A stretch of 64,000 bases of DNA, from the NCBI GenBank assembly GCA_018340805.1, contig JACMZG010001913.1, positions 17,725,629 through 17,789,628 of the forward strand, written 5' to 3'. The stretch comes from Microvelia longipes (lineage: Eukaryota > Arthropoda > Insecta > Hemiptera > Veliidae). A program made the position numbers and the translations under genes. This document shows, piece by piece, positions 24,440-34,689 of the stretch. Position 1 is the stretch's first letter. The number at the start of each line of letters is the position of its first letter. Under the pieces are notes generated by a model. It was not told the origin of the DNA. It did not search any database and saw nothing but the letters and a program-made list of their open reading frames with translations.

Positions 24440-26227
24440 TTCATATTTTTAGTTATTTTCACAGAAAAATCGGACTGAAGTTATTTCTTACACTTTAACA
24501 GATCACTGGCTTTGACTAATTAAGATAAATGCATAGTTTTAAAAATACCCTTTCTACGTTTAAGCAGGCGTGTCCAGCTTTCCATTTTACGAGTTAAAAA
24601 GTAAGATTTATCTGGTTCCATTACATTACTGATAAATAGATATATTTCACTAAACACGCAAATAGAAACCTTGGGCAATCATCACTTTTTTCAACTAAAA
24701 ATAAATATAACCTCCAGAACAAAGATCAACCAAATAACTCTAATTAAAAATATGTTTTATTTGTTTATTAATTTGTCTTATAAACACAGATCACCACTAC
24801 ACCATAACAATTTTTTGCTTTAACACCTGAATCAATTAAGCTTGGACCATTTAAGTTTACTATATATTACTTAATTTAAACTAAATTAATGAGTAAAAAA
24901 ATAATTTAATACGGAAATAAGAAGTAATTTAGTAAGAAAAAATGTTAATTATTCGAGGAATGAAAATAAAAGAATTCGCGCTTGCGCAGGAAGTGACAGG
25001 AAGGATGAAAACAGTAACTAAACAGAGATATACAAAATTAATAAAGATCTAAGTATAGATTTGATTAATTTCCGACTCCGCGCCCCGTAGATCTATTTCA
25101 AATTTGCTGAAACTTGTGGATTTTACTATCTCTGCTAAATCATAATCAGCTTCTTCTCCTCCCTTTATACTAGATCAGCGAAGTTCCAGCCTAGAATACT
25201 ATTGGAATATATATGAGTAATCCTGGTCAAAATTATAGCTGATGCATTTACATAACTCTATAGTCTCTGGCATCAGCCATCAACTATGATACAGTCGTAG
25301 GCTTTATTATTTTTTCTCTGAGCTAATGTTATAAATCGACAAAGATATTCCCTAAATAAATGTTTTAATGTTATATGTCTGGCTTTTTATGGTCCAACGT
25401 TTTAGTAAACTGTAATTTTAACTCATTATTTCAAGATAAAATATGTACAGTATAAGTAATATCTATTGTACTTAACAGCTAATAAGAGCAGTAAAACAAG
25501 CACATTGCTTGAAATTAAATATGATGCGCAGTAGTATTGTTATCAATTTTAATTGTTCTTTCAAACAAATGCATTTTTAAAAAATAACAGTTTGATTATT
25601 AGACAGCCCTCAAATTTTCAGAGGCATTTACCAGCTAATTTTGGACCTTGCAGTGCCATTATAAAGCATTTATCAATGGAATTCTTTGATCATTTATTTA
25701 TTATTCCTACTCAGCAGATCAGAATCAAAAGAGTAAATTAAATTTTCATCAGGTGGTTGACCAAAGACTGAAAAAATGACTGCGCATGCTCTAGGTTATT
25801 ATAAGGCAGGGTTGCCTGGTATAAGGAACTTAGCTTGGTACTAGTTTTTAATAAAATGAGACCAGCACAGTTTGATTATATGAAATTTTATTTTTATGTC
25901 AAATGACACATCTGAGAAAAACTATGAACAGATAGTTTTCTTGTATACTCAGCAATTATACAAGAAGCTAGTGTTCATAATTTTACTTATTTAACCAATT
26001 TATTAACCATTTGGCCTAGCTCTAATCATTAACAATTTTGACTATGTATTATAAACAAAAATATTATAATATATATCCACATAGTATAGTGTTTAAAATA
26101 GTAATGGCATCATTGAATCACTCTCATAATCAGCAAGTGAAATTGCTTTTACGTTTAAAATTGGAAAAAAATATTGCCAGAGGACGACTCCATACTATTA
26201 AGATTCTAATAAAGGTCTATCCACAAT
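24440..26227. other. Upstream region of the TBC gene, no further gene seen
   Basis: Must hold the TBC gene's promoter and 5' UTR. A somewhat GC-richer patch with GCGCTTGCGCAGGAAGTGAC at about 24976-24995 includes a palindromic TTGCGCAG/ TGCGCA core close to NRF-1-type sites and an ETS-like GGAAGTGAC, plausible promoter elements. No ORF with recognisable similarity. Confidence 0.4.
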
Positions 26228-26254
26228 AGTTGCTTATAGTTGTTATGCATATAA

Positions 26255-26460
26255 TGAAAACTGACTTTCAGTTTTACCAAAGGTCATCATCAGTACGTAT
26301 ACAAACAAGAGAACACAATAATAAATAATATAAAATGAAATAAGAAACAGAAGGTAAAAATAACGAATCAAAAATAAAATAACAGACAACAAATTAATAA
26401 GTAAATATGGGTGAGAAGAAATTATTTTCCCCCTTTTGAGTCTTGATATACATTGTTAAA
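26255..26460 (-). mobile_element. Retroelement tail with hammerhead-like motif
   Basis: On the minus strand 26295-26261 reads GUACUGAUGAUGACC..CUGAAAGUCAG, with both core boxes intact. Adjacent plus-strand sequence at 26410-26450 (GGTGAGAAGAAATTA, TTTTGAGTCTTG) matches the arm of the palindrome at 2224-2505 (GGTGAGAAGAAGCTA, CTTGAGTCTTG), so this is a single-arm member of that family. Confidence 0.65.
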
Positions 26461-26727
26461 CACTAAATGCAGACTAACCAGGAATTTCTTTTTAAATTTC
26501 TGTTATTGTACTTTTGTTATGTTTTGATAGGCTATTTTTAATTTTTGTTATCTTGATTTTCCTTTCATTTATTTGAATCCAGTAAAATTGGGTTTAAGTT
26601 AGCTTTTCTTTTTATACTTATGACAGTAAAAGGCAAAACTACTGTCATATTAATGGTTAAAGGATATAATTCAACTAAGTTAAAGGGTTCTACAATAAAA
26701 GAAAAATAAAACAAGAGGCTTAATTAA

Positions 26728-28008
26728 TTATTTATATTTAAGGTTATTTAAGAATTGTGCAACTTTGGCTTTCCTTTCTTTTTTAATATCAGGCGTGGTT
26801 TTATTTTTACTCTTTCTCTCATCTATTGGGGACCTTTTGCTAATTTTAGGAGGAGGCGGAGGAGCTGGCATGTGTTCAGGTGACGATGCGTACTGTTCAT
26901 CTTCATCTGTGCTGTCTTCCTGGGGCAATGCTGTTGACACTTCTAAACTATCTGCTTCCTTCTGCTTCTTCAAAGAGAAACAAACTGGAGTTGGTTTTCT
27001 TTTAGTTGCTTTCTTTTCTTCATCTTTACTCTCTGATTTTACATCAGGTTTTACTTCAGGCAATGATTCTTTATCTATTTTAAATGAAGATGTGACTTGA
27101 TCTCTATAATAATTATAATAAACATCGGAAGAATCTACAAATGAAAAACGGGGATCATTCAATTTTTTAATTTCCTCTTCAAATATTAATCCATTTTTAT
27201 TAATATATTTTATCATTTTTGAAATTATTAATTTGGTCAAGGGCGGAGGGTTTTTAGGATCAGGATTCGTATTAGGATTAGAAGATACCAAGCTGGGATG
27301 CAAGTAATTTTCACCATCCTGTTCTTCATCGTCTAAGCAAGACAAATCTGCCTCAGAGGGTTCATAAGATCCAGATTTGATTAAATTCAACAAAAATTTA
27401 TAATAATCGTGTAAAGGGTCACCATATGTTAAAAAATTAAATTTTTGGTTACCCTGCTGTTTTAATCTCATTAAAATTTCCATCTGTGATCCTTGCTTTG
27501 CAATAAATCCAGCTGTCTTAGTAATAATAGCATGCTGCTTCATAGTTTCTGGTTTAGTCAATTCAGAAGGTATTTCTAAATTAGGAGGTGGTGAAAAAGC
27601 TTTACATTTAATGTTTTCTGAAGGCGGTTCACAAGTTGAAACTGCATTCTCATCGTAAGAATAACCTACTTGTCTGTAGCTAAGTTGAGTCCTTTTACGT
27701 TCCTCTTCTTTATATATTAATATTTCTTCTTCTTCATACATAGCCCTGTATCTTTCGTTATCACATTTAACTTCAATTTCTTTTTCTTCTTGTGTCAAGC
27801 TGTCCCAAACTCCATCTACAGGCTCATGGCTGGTTAAATCATACAGAGCACCTCGTCCATCATATCTATCAATCATTAGCTTATCATCTCCCATCCATGG
27901 TATGAGATGTTTACCACTATCAATGTGAAGAGCTTTCTCATCGTCACGAAACAATTTACAAGCATAACCCCATATCATAAGCTCACCTTCGATTCCTTCA
28001 GCTCCCAT
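26728..28008 (-). CDS. SFSWAP: SFSWAP-like SURP-domain splicing regulator, no RS domain
   Basis: A single uninterrupted frame of 426 residues. The ATG at 28008 (MGAEGIEGELMIWGYACK) is chosen over one ten codons upstream because the family conserves what follows it. Residues 10-60 carry the DRY_EERY-type block (GYACKLFRDDE, LIPWMGD, DRYDGRG), and CDNERYRAMYEEE follows at 82-95. SURP1 lies at about 161-205 (IITKTAGFIAKQG, FLTYGDPLHDYYKF) and SURP2 at about 260-303 (ISKMIKYINKNG, DPRFSF, YYNYYRDQ). A Pro run (APPPPPKISKRSP) precedes the end, ERKAKVAQFLNNLKYK. In known SFSWAP proteins an ERKxKAAxFL segment is followed by a long Arg/Ser domain; here a TAA follows at once. Family role: regulates alternative splicing, including that of its own transcript. 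Intronless and short, it could be a retrocopy or a lineage-specific compact gene; the intact frame argues against a dead copy. Confidence 0.9.
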   Translation of the reverse strand: MGAEGIEGELMIWGYACKLFRDDEKALHIDSGKHLIPWMGDDKLMIDRYDGRGALYDLTSHEPVDGVWDSLTQEEKEIEVKCDNERYRAMYEEEEILIYKEEERKRTQLSYRQVGYSYDENAVSTCEPPSENIKCKAFSPPPNLEIPSELTKPETMKQHAIITKTAGFIAKQGSQMEILMRLKQQGNQKFNFLTYGDPLHDYYKFLLNLIKSGSYEPSEADLSCLDDEEQDGENYLHPSLVSSNPNTNPDPKNPPPLTKLIISKMIKYINKNGLIFEEEIKKLNDPRFSFVDSSDVYYNYYRDQVTSSFKIDKESLPEVKPDVKSESKDEEKKATKRKPTPVCFSLKKQKEADSLEVSTALPQEDSTDEDEQYASSPEHMPAPPPPPKISKRSPIDERKSKNKTTPDIKKERKAKVAQFLNNLKYK

Positions 28009-28364
28009 TGTTATTATAAATAAAAAAAAATAATTCACCTTTTCAAAAAAAATAAGCGTTTCACGTTTTGGGTTTTAATTTAATACATATTTAATACGCA
28101 TATATTTTTATAAAACAAATAAAATATAATTAAAATATGTTTTGACAGTTGACAGAATATAAACAAAATCAGCAATGATAACACAGGGCTGGCTTGTAGC
28201 GGCTTCATTTGTTATTTGTGTTACAAACCCCTTTGCTACATAGCAGCTACAGTTGATGCTTATAATGACAGTTTTATCTCGTTCTATTGCAAACCTCGCG
28301 GTGTTTGTGTTTTTATTAAACCACACGTGTTGTACTTAAAGTTTTAGTAAATTTTAGTCTAACG
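28009..28364. promoter_or_regulatory. Shared divergent promoter interval
   Basis: 356 bp between the two start codons of SFSWAP (leftward) and MYBBP1A (rightward), so both promoters and 5' UTRs must lie here. It is less AT-biased near 28190-28330 than its surroundings. No TATA box at a convincing distance. The MYBBP1A start context is TCTAACGATGGCG, a fair Kozak match at +4. Confidence 0.6.
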
Positions 28365-31300
28365 ATGGCGAAGAAAAAGGTGACGGTTGTTAAATCTCCA
28401 AAGCTTCTTGAAAATAATGTTCAGAAGAAACCATCGGAAAAGTCGAAATTATTAGGCAAGCTTGTTCTTGGAGCTTTTGATGGAAAGAAGGATGGTAAGG
28501 TTGAAAAGTTCTCTAATCATGAAGTTTTGTCAGAAATTTTAAGGAGTATATTTACTGGTAATTCTTCTAGTATTAAAGATGATTACGCCACCCTAGTTAC
28601 ATACTTGATATTACACTGTAAAGAAATCTCTTACGATGTATTTACTGGAATATATGAATCAGTCAAGATGAATTCGGAGTCTAACAATATCTGTCTTTCC
28701 TTGCCTTATGGTGCATTGATTTCATCTGGTATTATACTTAAGTGGGAACCAGAACAGCAAAATCAAATCGTTTCAAAAATGCTTAGGATTTATCAAAATG
28801 ATGCTAATACAAGTGACATTATTTTTCACTTTCTTATTTTGCTGGATAGCAAAGTTAAATTAAGCACACTTAAGTTGAAGAAAGTTAATATAAGTTTGCC
28901 TAGAGAGTTATATTTTATGCTCTCCGTAGACAGTAAGCAAGAATCAGGAGATGAGTTAATAAGTTCTAAAGATCTTTCAAATTTAATTGAAGTATTTTTC
29001 AAAGAGTGTGATCCTAATGTTAGAAATAATCTTTCTGATCTTTTTGCTAAGAAGATGTTATCTTTTGATGAGGATTCAATGTACAAAATTTGGGGAAAGA
29101 TCGAAACCACTCAAGTTAGTAATCCTTGCATTAAAGTTCAATTATTAGCTTCAATTTTAGAAAATGTAAAAGAGAAGAGTGTTGATATTACTCGGCTATT
29201 TACGACTTCTATTATTAAAGCTCTATCTACAAGTGCTCAACTAAAACCTGAGTACTCACAGAGTTATAAATCCCTCCAAACATCTTTAACTAATATCGTT
29301 CCAAATATGACTTTTGACATTAAATTTAAGACACTTACCAATATTATCTTAAATTGTAAATCCTTTATTAACAAGTTAATGATTGTTAAATTATCTTTCC
29401 TATTTTATAAAAATATTAAATTTGAAGAAGTTGAACAAGTAATCGAACTTTTTAAAGATATAATTTTAAACAAAAGGTATAAAATTGACTCTAAAAAACA
29501 AAACAAGGAATTTAAAGAGCTTGAAAAAGTTTTTATTATCAAGCAGTTTTCTCAGTCAGTTGGTTCTTTAGTTTGTAGAAATAAAATAGACTGGAGACTG
29601 AAACAAATAAAATTTTTATTTGAACTTGGATTCTTAAATGATTATAAAGATATGGTGACTCCTTTTGTTCAAAATGCTGCGAGGCAAACCTTTTTTGAAT
29701 GTTTAAATCATAAGTGTTATTCTCTAAAAGATTTAGACCTACTGCTTTCAAAACTGATTAAATTTGTCTCTAAAAAGATAGCAGATAAAGATGATATTCT
29801 AGTAGTTCAGTTCAGAGATGAAGCTCATAACTTATGGTTCAAATCAATAAGTTTTATCAAAGGTTTGAAGGAAAATGATGAGACCATTGTTTTTAAAATT
29901 CTATTACAGTACATGATGCTTTGTATTTTTCAAAGTTATTCAAACTCAAAAAGCACTTTGGAAGAGTTATTTAAAATAATCGAGGATAAAGAGTTGGAAG
30001 GTAGTTCACATTGGACAGAAGTAATGATAGATTTGTATCTGCAATTACTTTCTAATGAGGATGCACTTCATAAAAGTATTGTAAATTGTACATTTAGTCA
30101 TATTTGTAAATTTATGACTAACAAAGGATTAAATTTAATTTTAACTGTTATTCGTGGGGATAATATTGACGATGATGAAGAAATGGAGTTAAATGAAGAA
30201 GAAAATGATTCTGATAATGAGTCTAGGGATGCAAGTGAATCTGATAATGAAAGTGATTCAGAAAATGAAAACAGTGAATCTGAAAGTGATGATGACTTCC
30301 CAGAGCATGAAGGGCAAATTGATAAATTGAAAGATGCTCTCAGACAAGAACTGTTTAAACTTGACACAGCCTCTACTTGTGGTTCTGTTGATTTGGACGA
30401 TTTAAACGAAGAAGAAGGGAAAGCACTTAATGCAACATTAGGTGAAATATTTAAATTACAATCTAATACATTTAAGTCGTCCAACAAGAAGAAAGTTGAT
30501 AATTTAGAGTTACAATTTCGTATTAGGGTTGTTGAATTGCTTGAAACATTTATTGAATCCAAACCATCATTATATTTCTGTACTGTTATTATTACTTCCT
30601 TAATTTCTTCTCTAAAAATATGTATACCTAATCATACTCTTGCCCCTCTTGTAGTTTGTATTAAAAAATGTTTTAAGAAAATTACTGATTTGAAAGAATT
30701 TGCTGATGTAGATTGTGTAACTGAAACAAGTATTTGCTCCTTGTTACAGGAAATCATTGATAAAGATTGCCCTACCAATGTTTATCAAGATATAACTGAA
30801 CAAGTAGTTGATTCTTTTATGTTTTTAGTTCATGCTTCTGCACTTCTAAAAGAAGATTCAAATGAAGTTTTTAAATTTGTTGAAAAAATAATTTCTGACT
30901 TCAAAGATTGTGACCATATTTCTTTTCAATTATTATCAGAAATATATACAAAATTACCATTGCTAGAACTTCTAAATTTATTACCTCAGGTTATAAAATT
31001 TTCATTTTCTAAAAAATTAAAGTATTACAAAAGGTCTCAGTATCTTCAATTACTTATAACGTTTTATAGCAATAACCGATTATTTAATGAAAAGGATATG
31101 TATATGGACTCTTTCTACAATCTAGAAGAGAAAATTATTAAAAAAGTTTTAAAGTCTTTTAAAAATGAACAGAATCATGCTGAATTTAATAATAAATACT
31201 GCTGTATGATTTTTGATTTATTGTCGTTAATGAAATTAAAAAATATCAAAGTTGAAGGATCACCAAGTGATCATTGGAATTTAATCAAAGATATTATAAA

Positions 31301-31541
31301 TTCATTTTCTGAAATGCCAAGTGTAAAAAAACAATTAAAAATATCATTTAAAAATTTCTGCCATATTTTTAATAATGATGTGGATGGAACAGTTAAGGTT
31401 AATAATAAGAAAAATAAAAGAAAATCTGTTGAAAGTGGGGAGGAGATTCCATCTCCTAAGTCTAAAAAGGCAAAAAAGAAAGTGAGTATTAATGACGTAA
31501 ATAATCTTCTACCTAAAAAAATCAGGAAAAAAAAAGAATAA
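28365..31541 (+). CDS. MYBBP1A: MYBBP1A / Pol5 homologue
   Basis: Intronless frame of 1058 residues from a good ATG context to TAA. It opens MAKKKVTVVKSPKLL, then a long all-helical (HEAT-like) stretch of Leu/Ile/Lys-rich repeats as in the DNA polymerase V/MYBBP1A family. Residues about 598-645 form a Glu/Asp/Ser acidic tract (NDSDNESRDASESDNESDSE), directly followed by the conserved DKLKDALRQELFKLD segment and ALNATLGEIFKLQ, which are hallmarks of the family. The C-terminus is basic (NKKNKRKS, PKSKKAKKK, KKIRKKKE), consistent with nucleolar targeting. Length fits yeast Pol5 (about 1020) and is shorter than vertebrate MYBBP1A. Known roles are ribosomal RNA transcription/processing and corepression. 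No truncation seen. Confidence 0.93.
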   Translation: MAKKKVTVVKSPKLLENNVQKKPSEKSKLLGKLVLGAFDGKKDGKVEKFSNHEVLSEILRSIFTGNSSSIKDDYATLVTYLILHCKEISYDVFTGIYESVKMNSESNNICLSLPYGALISSGIILKWEPEQQNQIVSKMLRIYQNDANTSDIIFHFLILLDSKVKLSTLKLKKVNISLPRELYFMLSVDSKQESGDELISSKDLSNLIEVFFKECDPNVRNNLSDLFAKKMLSFDEDSMYKIWGKIETTQVSNPCIKVQLLASILENVKEKSVDITRLFTTSIIKALSTSAQLKPEYSQSYKSLQTSLTNIVPNMTFDIKFKTLTNIILNCKSFINKLMIVKLSFLFYKNIKFEEVEQVIELFKDIILNKRYKIDSKKQNKEFKELEKVFIIKQFSQSVGSLVCRNKIDWRLKQIKFLFELGFLNDYKDMVTPFVQNAARQTFFECLNHKCYSLKDLDLLLSKLIKFVSKKIADKDDILVVQFRDEAHNLWFKSISFIKGLKENDETIVFKILLQYMMLCIFQSYSNSKSTLEELFKIIEDKELEGSSHWTEVMIDLYLQLLSNEDALHKSIVNCTFSHICKFMTNKGLNLILTVIRGDNIDDDEEMELNEEENDSDNESRDASESDNESDSENENSESESDDDFPEHEGQIDKLKDALRQELFKLDTASTCGSVDLDDLNEEEGKALNATLGEIFKLQSNTFKSSNKKKVDNLELQFRIRVVELLETFIESKPSLYFCTVIITSLISSLKICIPNHTLAPLVVCIKKCFKKITDLKEFADVDCVTETSICSLLQEIIDKDCPTNVYQDITEQVVDSFMFLVHASALLKEDSNEVFKFVEKIISDFKDCDHISFQLLSEIYTKLPLLELLNLLPQVIKFSFSKKLKYYKRSQYLQLLITFYSNNRLFNEKDMYMDSFYNLEEKIIKKVLKSFKNEQNHAEFNNKYCCMIFDLLSLMKLKNIKVEGSPSDHWNLIKDIINSFSEMPSVKKQLKISFKNFCHIFNNDVDGTVKVNNKKNKRKSVESGEEIPSPKSKKAKKKVSINDVNNLLPKKIRKKKE

Positions 31542-31579
31542 ACCTGTTTAATATGAGTTTCCTTATTTGTCTATTTGTA

Positions 31580-31585
31580 AATAAA
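31580..31585 (+). terminator. Poly(A) signal AATAAA of MYBBP1A
   Basis: AATAAA lies 39 bp after the MYBBP1A stop; T-rich sequence follows. The only well-placed canonical signal downstream of the gene. Confidence 0.6.
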
Positions 31586-32428
31586 CTATATTAGATTAAT
31601 TCATTATTGTGTATTGATCATTTTGTTTTAATAATAAATTTTTATTAAACTTTTTTGTTGCTGTGTTGTATTTTTTAATCAAAGAGATATTATGTTCAGT
31701 TTAGAAGTGTCATAAAAGTAACCTTTACTCAGAGGTGAACTGGCTAGTGAAGGCAGCAGTCTTCCTTGGGTCTCTCAGCCAAAAATAAATTTAAAAAGAA
31801 ATTATTAATATATTCAATATTTTTAAACTTATAATATATAAATATATTTAAGTATGTAGGGGTCTTATGTGCCCCTAAAGTCAAATGTTTTTTAAATGTA
31901 AGGTCTTTGAGGCCCTGTTTTATTTTACTTAGACTTCTAGGGGCCTTATACGTAAGGCCAGGCCCTAGCATACTTGATAAAAGGGCTCTAAATATTTGTA
32001 TTTTTTAAGTAATCAGTATGAAAGCAGTACAAGAAGGCCCTAGAGATTAAGCATATATAATTGTTTAAATAAATATTACATTTAAATGAATAAACTTAAG
32101 TTTATTTTAATTGCAAATTATTTTATTTTATACTTACCTATTTATTTTATTATCAAAATAGAACATGTGTGTTAAAATTCAACTTTTGGTTTATCATTAC
32201 ATTGACACGTCTTGGAGGGAGTTACTCAGAGATCCTTATTTATACATAGCTACACCCTCATTTGTACCGTTTTGTATATAAGAAGTTTAGGAATTCACCT
32301 AAATTGTCTGGTTCATCCTAGGTTAGATTTACCGTGTTGTCTGTATGTGTGTTTGTTCTCGTAGATCCCAGTGTATAGTTGCTACTAGAGAATTTTAACT
32401 TAGTACAAAAATCATTCTTTGGGTGTAA
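31586..32428. other. Intergenic, no gene seen
   Basis: AT-rich. A segment with AGGGGCCTTATACGTAAGGC near 31938 and repeated GGGGTCTTATGTGCCCC suggests a diverged repeat. Its right part (about 32200-32428, ending ACTTAGTACAAAAATCATTC) belongs to the interspersed family seen at 4390-4800. Confidence 0.4.
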
Positions 32429-32824
32429 CAGTGTATCGTAAGTTTAAAAATCCCCAAGGTCATAAGCATTTGGGGATCGACCAATCAAGAAGCCGCTGCC
32501 AACCCCTCTCTTGAAAGAGAAAAAAAATTCCCTACTCCCATAATCCTTAGGGAAATAACCTCCTTCCCGGCATTCGTTACTTCGTTTGGGTTCTTCTGTG
32601 TTTATTATTTCCCTTCCACAATTCATTTTTTTCCACATTTGCATACTTCCTAAAATAATAAAACCACACAAAAGAAATGTAGAAACATCGCCAAGAAAAA
32701 CACGGTACATAACCTGATTTGTTTACAAAGTTTTTTCCCCGCGCCTTTTTTGTAGGGATTTTTTTTTTTAGAATCGTGGTGCCTAAACTGAGCTGTCAAG
32801 ATTTTTAATAGTAGTCGATACCTG
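32429..32824. mobile_element. TA-flanked MITE, copy 3
   Basis: Begins CAGTGTATCG and ends CGATACCTG, and internally matches the two copies in the minisatellite (CCCCAAGGTCATAAGCATTT, GCCGCTGCCAACC, GCCAAGAAAA, TGTCAAGATTTTTAA) at about 85 percent by eye. 396 bp. It interrupts a member of the interspersed family, giving a nested insertion. An open frame on the minus strand is incidental. Confidence 0.82.
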
Positions 32825-33135
32825 TAGTGCTATATGGATAATGATTATTTCATGACATCATCAACATGAGTCAATAATGCATTATTGACTGAGGAAACAT
32901 TTCAAAGGAAAAAATGTTTGGATTAATATGAAATTTAAGACAAATTTTTTCCAGTATAGGACTAACAAATGTTCCAGGTTTCATTATTTTATCAACAATG
33001 ATTCACTTTTAGCGAATTTCCTTTGGGAAAAAATTCGCTAATGGATAGGCGTCATGCGGGAATTCGACCTCGGACCAGACACAAATCCGTTTCAGAGGTC
33101 CCTAATGACGAAAAAAAAAATTTCGCGACGACTTT

Positions 33136-33152
33136 AATATATATATATATAT

Positions 33153-33241
<89 letters not shown>
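33136..33241. repeat. (TA)n microsatellite
   Basis: TA tract with two short breaks. Flanked by AATTCGACCTCGGACC on the left, which is box-B-like. Confidence 0.95.
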
Positions 33242-33244
<3 letters not shown>

Positions 33245-33460
33245 GTGATTTTAATTCTTGTTTACTTCGCCACCACTTCGTCTCCTCCCTACCGGTACTC
33301 TGATTGTGACAGAGGAATATGGAGCTCGCTTACCAATATGTAACGAAATCTCGACTTCCCTGGTATCAATCAGAGATAGTAGCTTCCCCCCCCCCTTTTT
33401 AGAGTATTTTGTATTTCGATTTTTTATTGTATTTTTATTTTATTTATTTTTTCTCTTATT

Positions 33461-33462
<2 letters not shown>

Positions 33463-33491
<29 letters not shown>
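33463..33491. repeat. Poly-T tract
   Basis: Uninterrupted T run of about 29, then T-rich sequence. Could be the reverse-strand poly(A) tail of a retroposed copy, but no matching body was recognised. Confidence 0.8.
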
Positions 33492-33839
33492 CTTTTATTA
33501 ATATATTTACATTTATATACTTTTTAGTTTTATTATTAATATTTTATATTTTTCCCGTACCCTCCTTATTACGTGAGCACGCGTCTGTATCGTTTGATAG
33601 TAACGAAAGCGTTCGTAGTGTATAGTTTTAACCACCTCACACGCGCTGCAGTCTCACTTACTACTTTGGAACGCACATCAACCCTTTCAACCTCCAGTAC
33701 GTGCTACACTCCTGACGAAGCCGCACGGCGAAACTCGAGTACATCCTTGTCCTTCTATATTTTTTAACCATCTGAAAGTTATTTTATTGTTGTTTATAAT
33801 CTTAATGATTTGTTTATTTCTATTTCTTATTGTTTGTTA

Positions 33840-33865
33840 TATTATATATATATATAATATATATA

Positions 33866-33917
<52 letters not shown>
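33840..33917. repeat. (TA)n microsatellite
   Basis: TA tract. The sequence right of it (TGGTGCAAAAATCAACCTTC) again resembles the interspersed family. Confidence 0.95.
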
Positions 33918-33920
<3 letters not shown>

Positions 33921-34139
33921 TTCTAGACACTTTCTTGTAAACACTCTATCTTTCGAACGGATAAATATTTTTTTAACCAAACTTGGTGCAAAAATCAACC
34001 TTCGGGGTACACGAAACCCCTATTGAAAAACCAGGTTTTTGTGACGTCATTAACCCGGTTTGCTGAGTCAGCGAAATTTTCAAAAAATCAGCAAAATTCA
34101 GGGTTAATATTTTTTGCCACGAAAAAGGTCAATATTTAT

Positions 34140-34510
34140 GTTTTTAGAAGACGCTAAATGAATGAAACGGTCCAAAGTCGATACGACCACTCTAGTGATC
34201 TAAAAATCGAAAAAAACCATTGTAAATTACCAAAAACCAAAATTTAGGTCGATAAAAAATAAATTTCGAGTAGGGTGTCGTTTTCTATGTAATTTGGGTG
34301 CTGAATCGAATGAAACCGGTCCGAAGACGATAGACCACTAAGTACCAAAAGGTCGAAAAAACCACAAAAAAATATAGAAAACCAACATTACGGTCGTTGA
34401 AAATTAAATTTCGAGTAGGGTGTCGTTTTCAATGTTTTTTGGGCCTCTGAGTTGAATGGCAGTGGTCCGGGGTCAATACGACCACTCAAACTCAGGGGTA
34501 CCTGGGTTCA
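34140..34510. repeat. Tandem repeat, period about 150-185 bp, 2-3 copies
   Basis: GTCGATACGACCACTC, ATCGAAAAAAACCA, ACGGTCGTTGAAAA and AAATTTCGAGTAGGGTGTCG recur in the same order. Indels shift the period. Noncoding. Confidence 0.75.
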
Positions 34511-34689
34511 CATCCTGTAGGGTCGATAATTTTTTATCGTTTTTTTTTACTAAATATTAAGTTTACAACTAGAAAATAATTCTGGCGCGGTGTTCGCATG
34601 TCGGGCGAATTTCCTTTGGATGCCAGCTCTCAAACCAGAGTACTGGGTTCAAATCCTACGTAGGGACAATTAATCTTTATCGTTTTTTT

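Noticed and set aside
30098..30562. Serine-rich minus-strand frame of 154 codons
   Set aside because: Antisense of the acidic tract of MYBBP1A; GAT/GAA codons read as Ser/Phe on the other strand.
33023..33343. Open frames of alternating Ile/Tyr (also 14929-15192, 33787-34026, 54476-54734)
   Set aside because: They arise from TA microsatellites.
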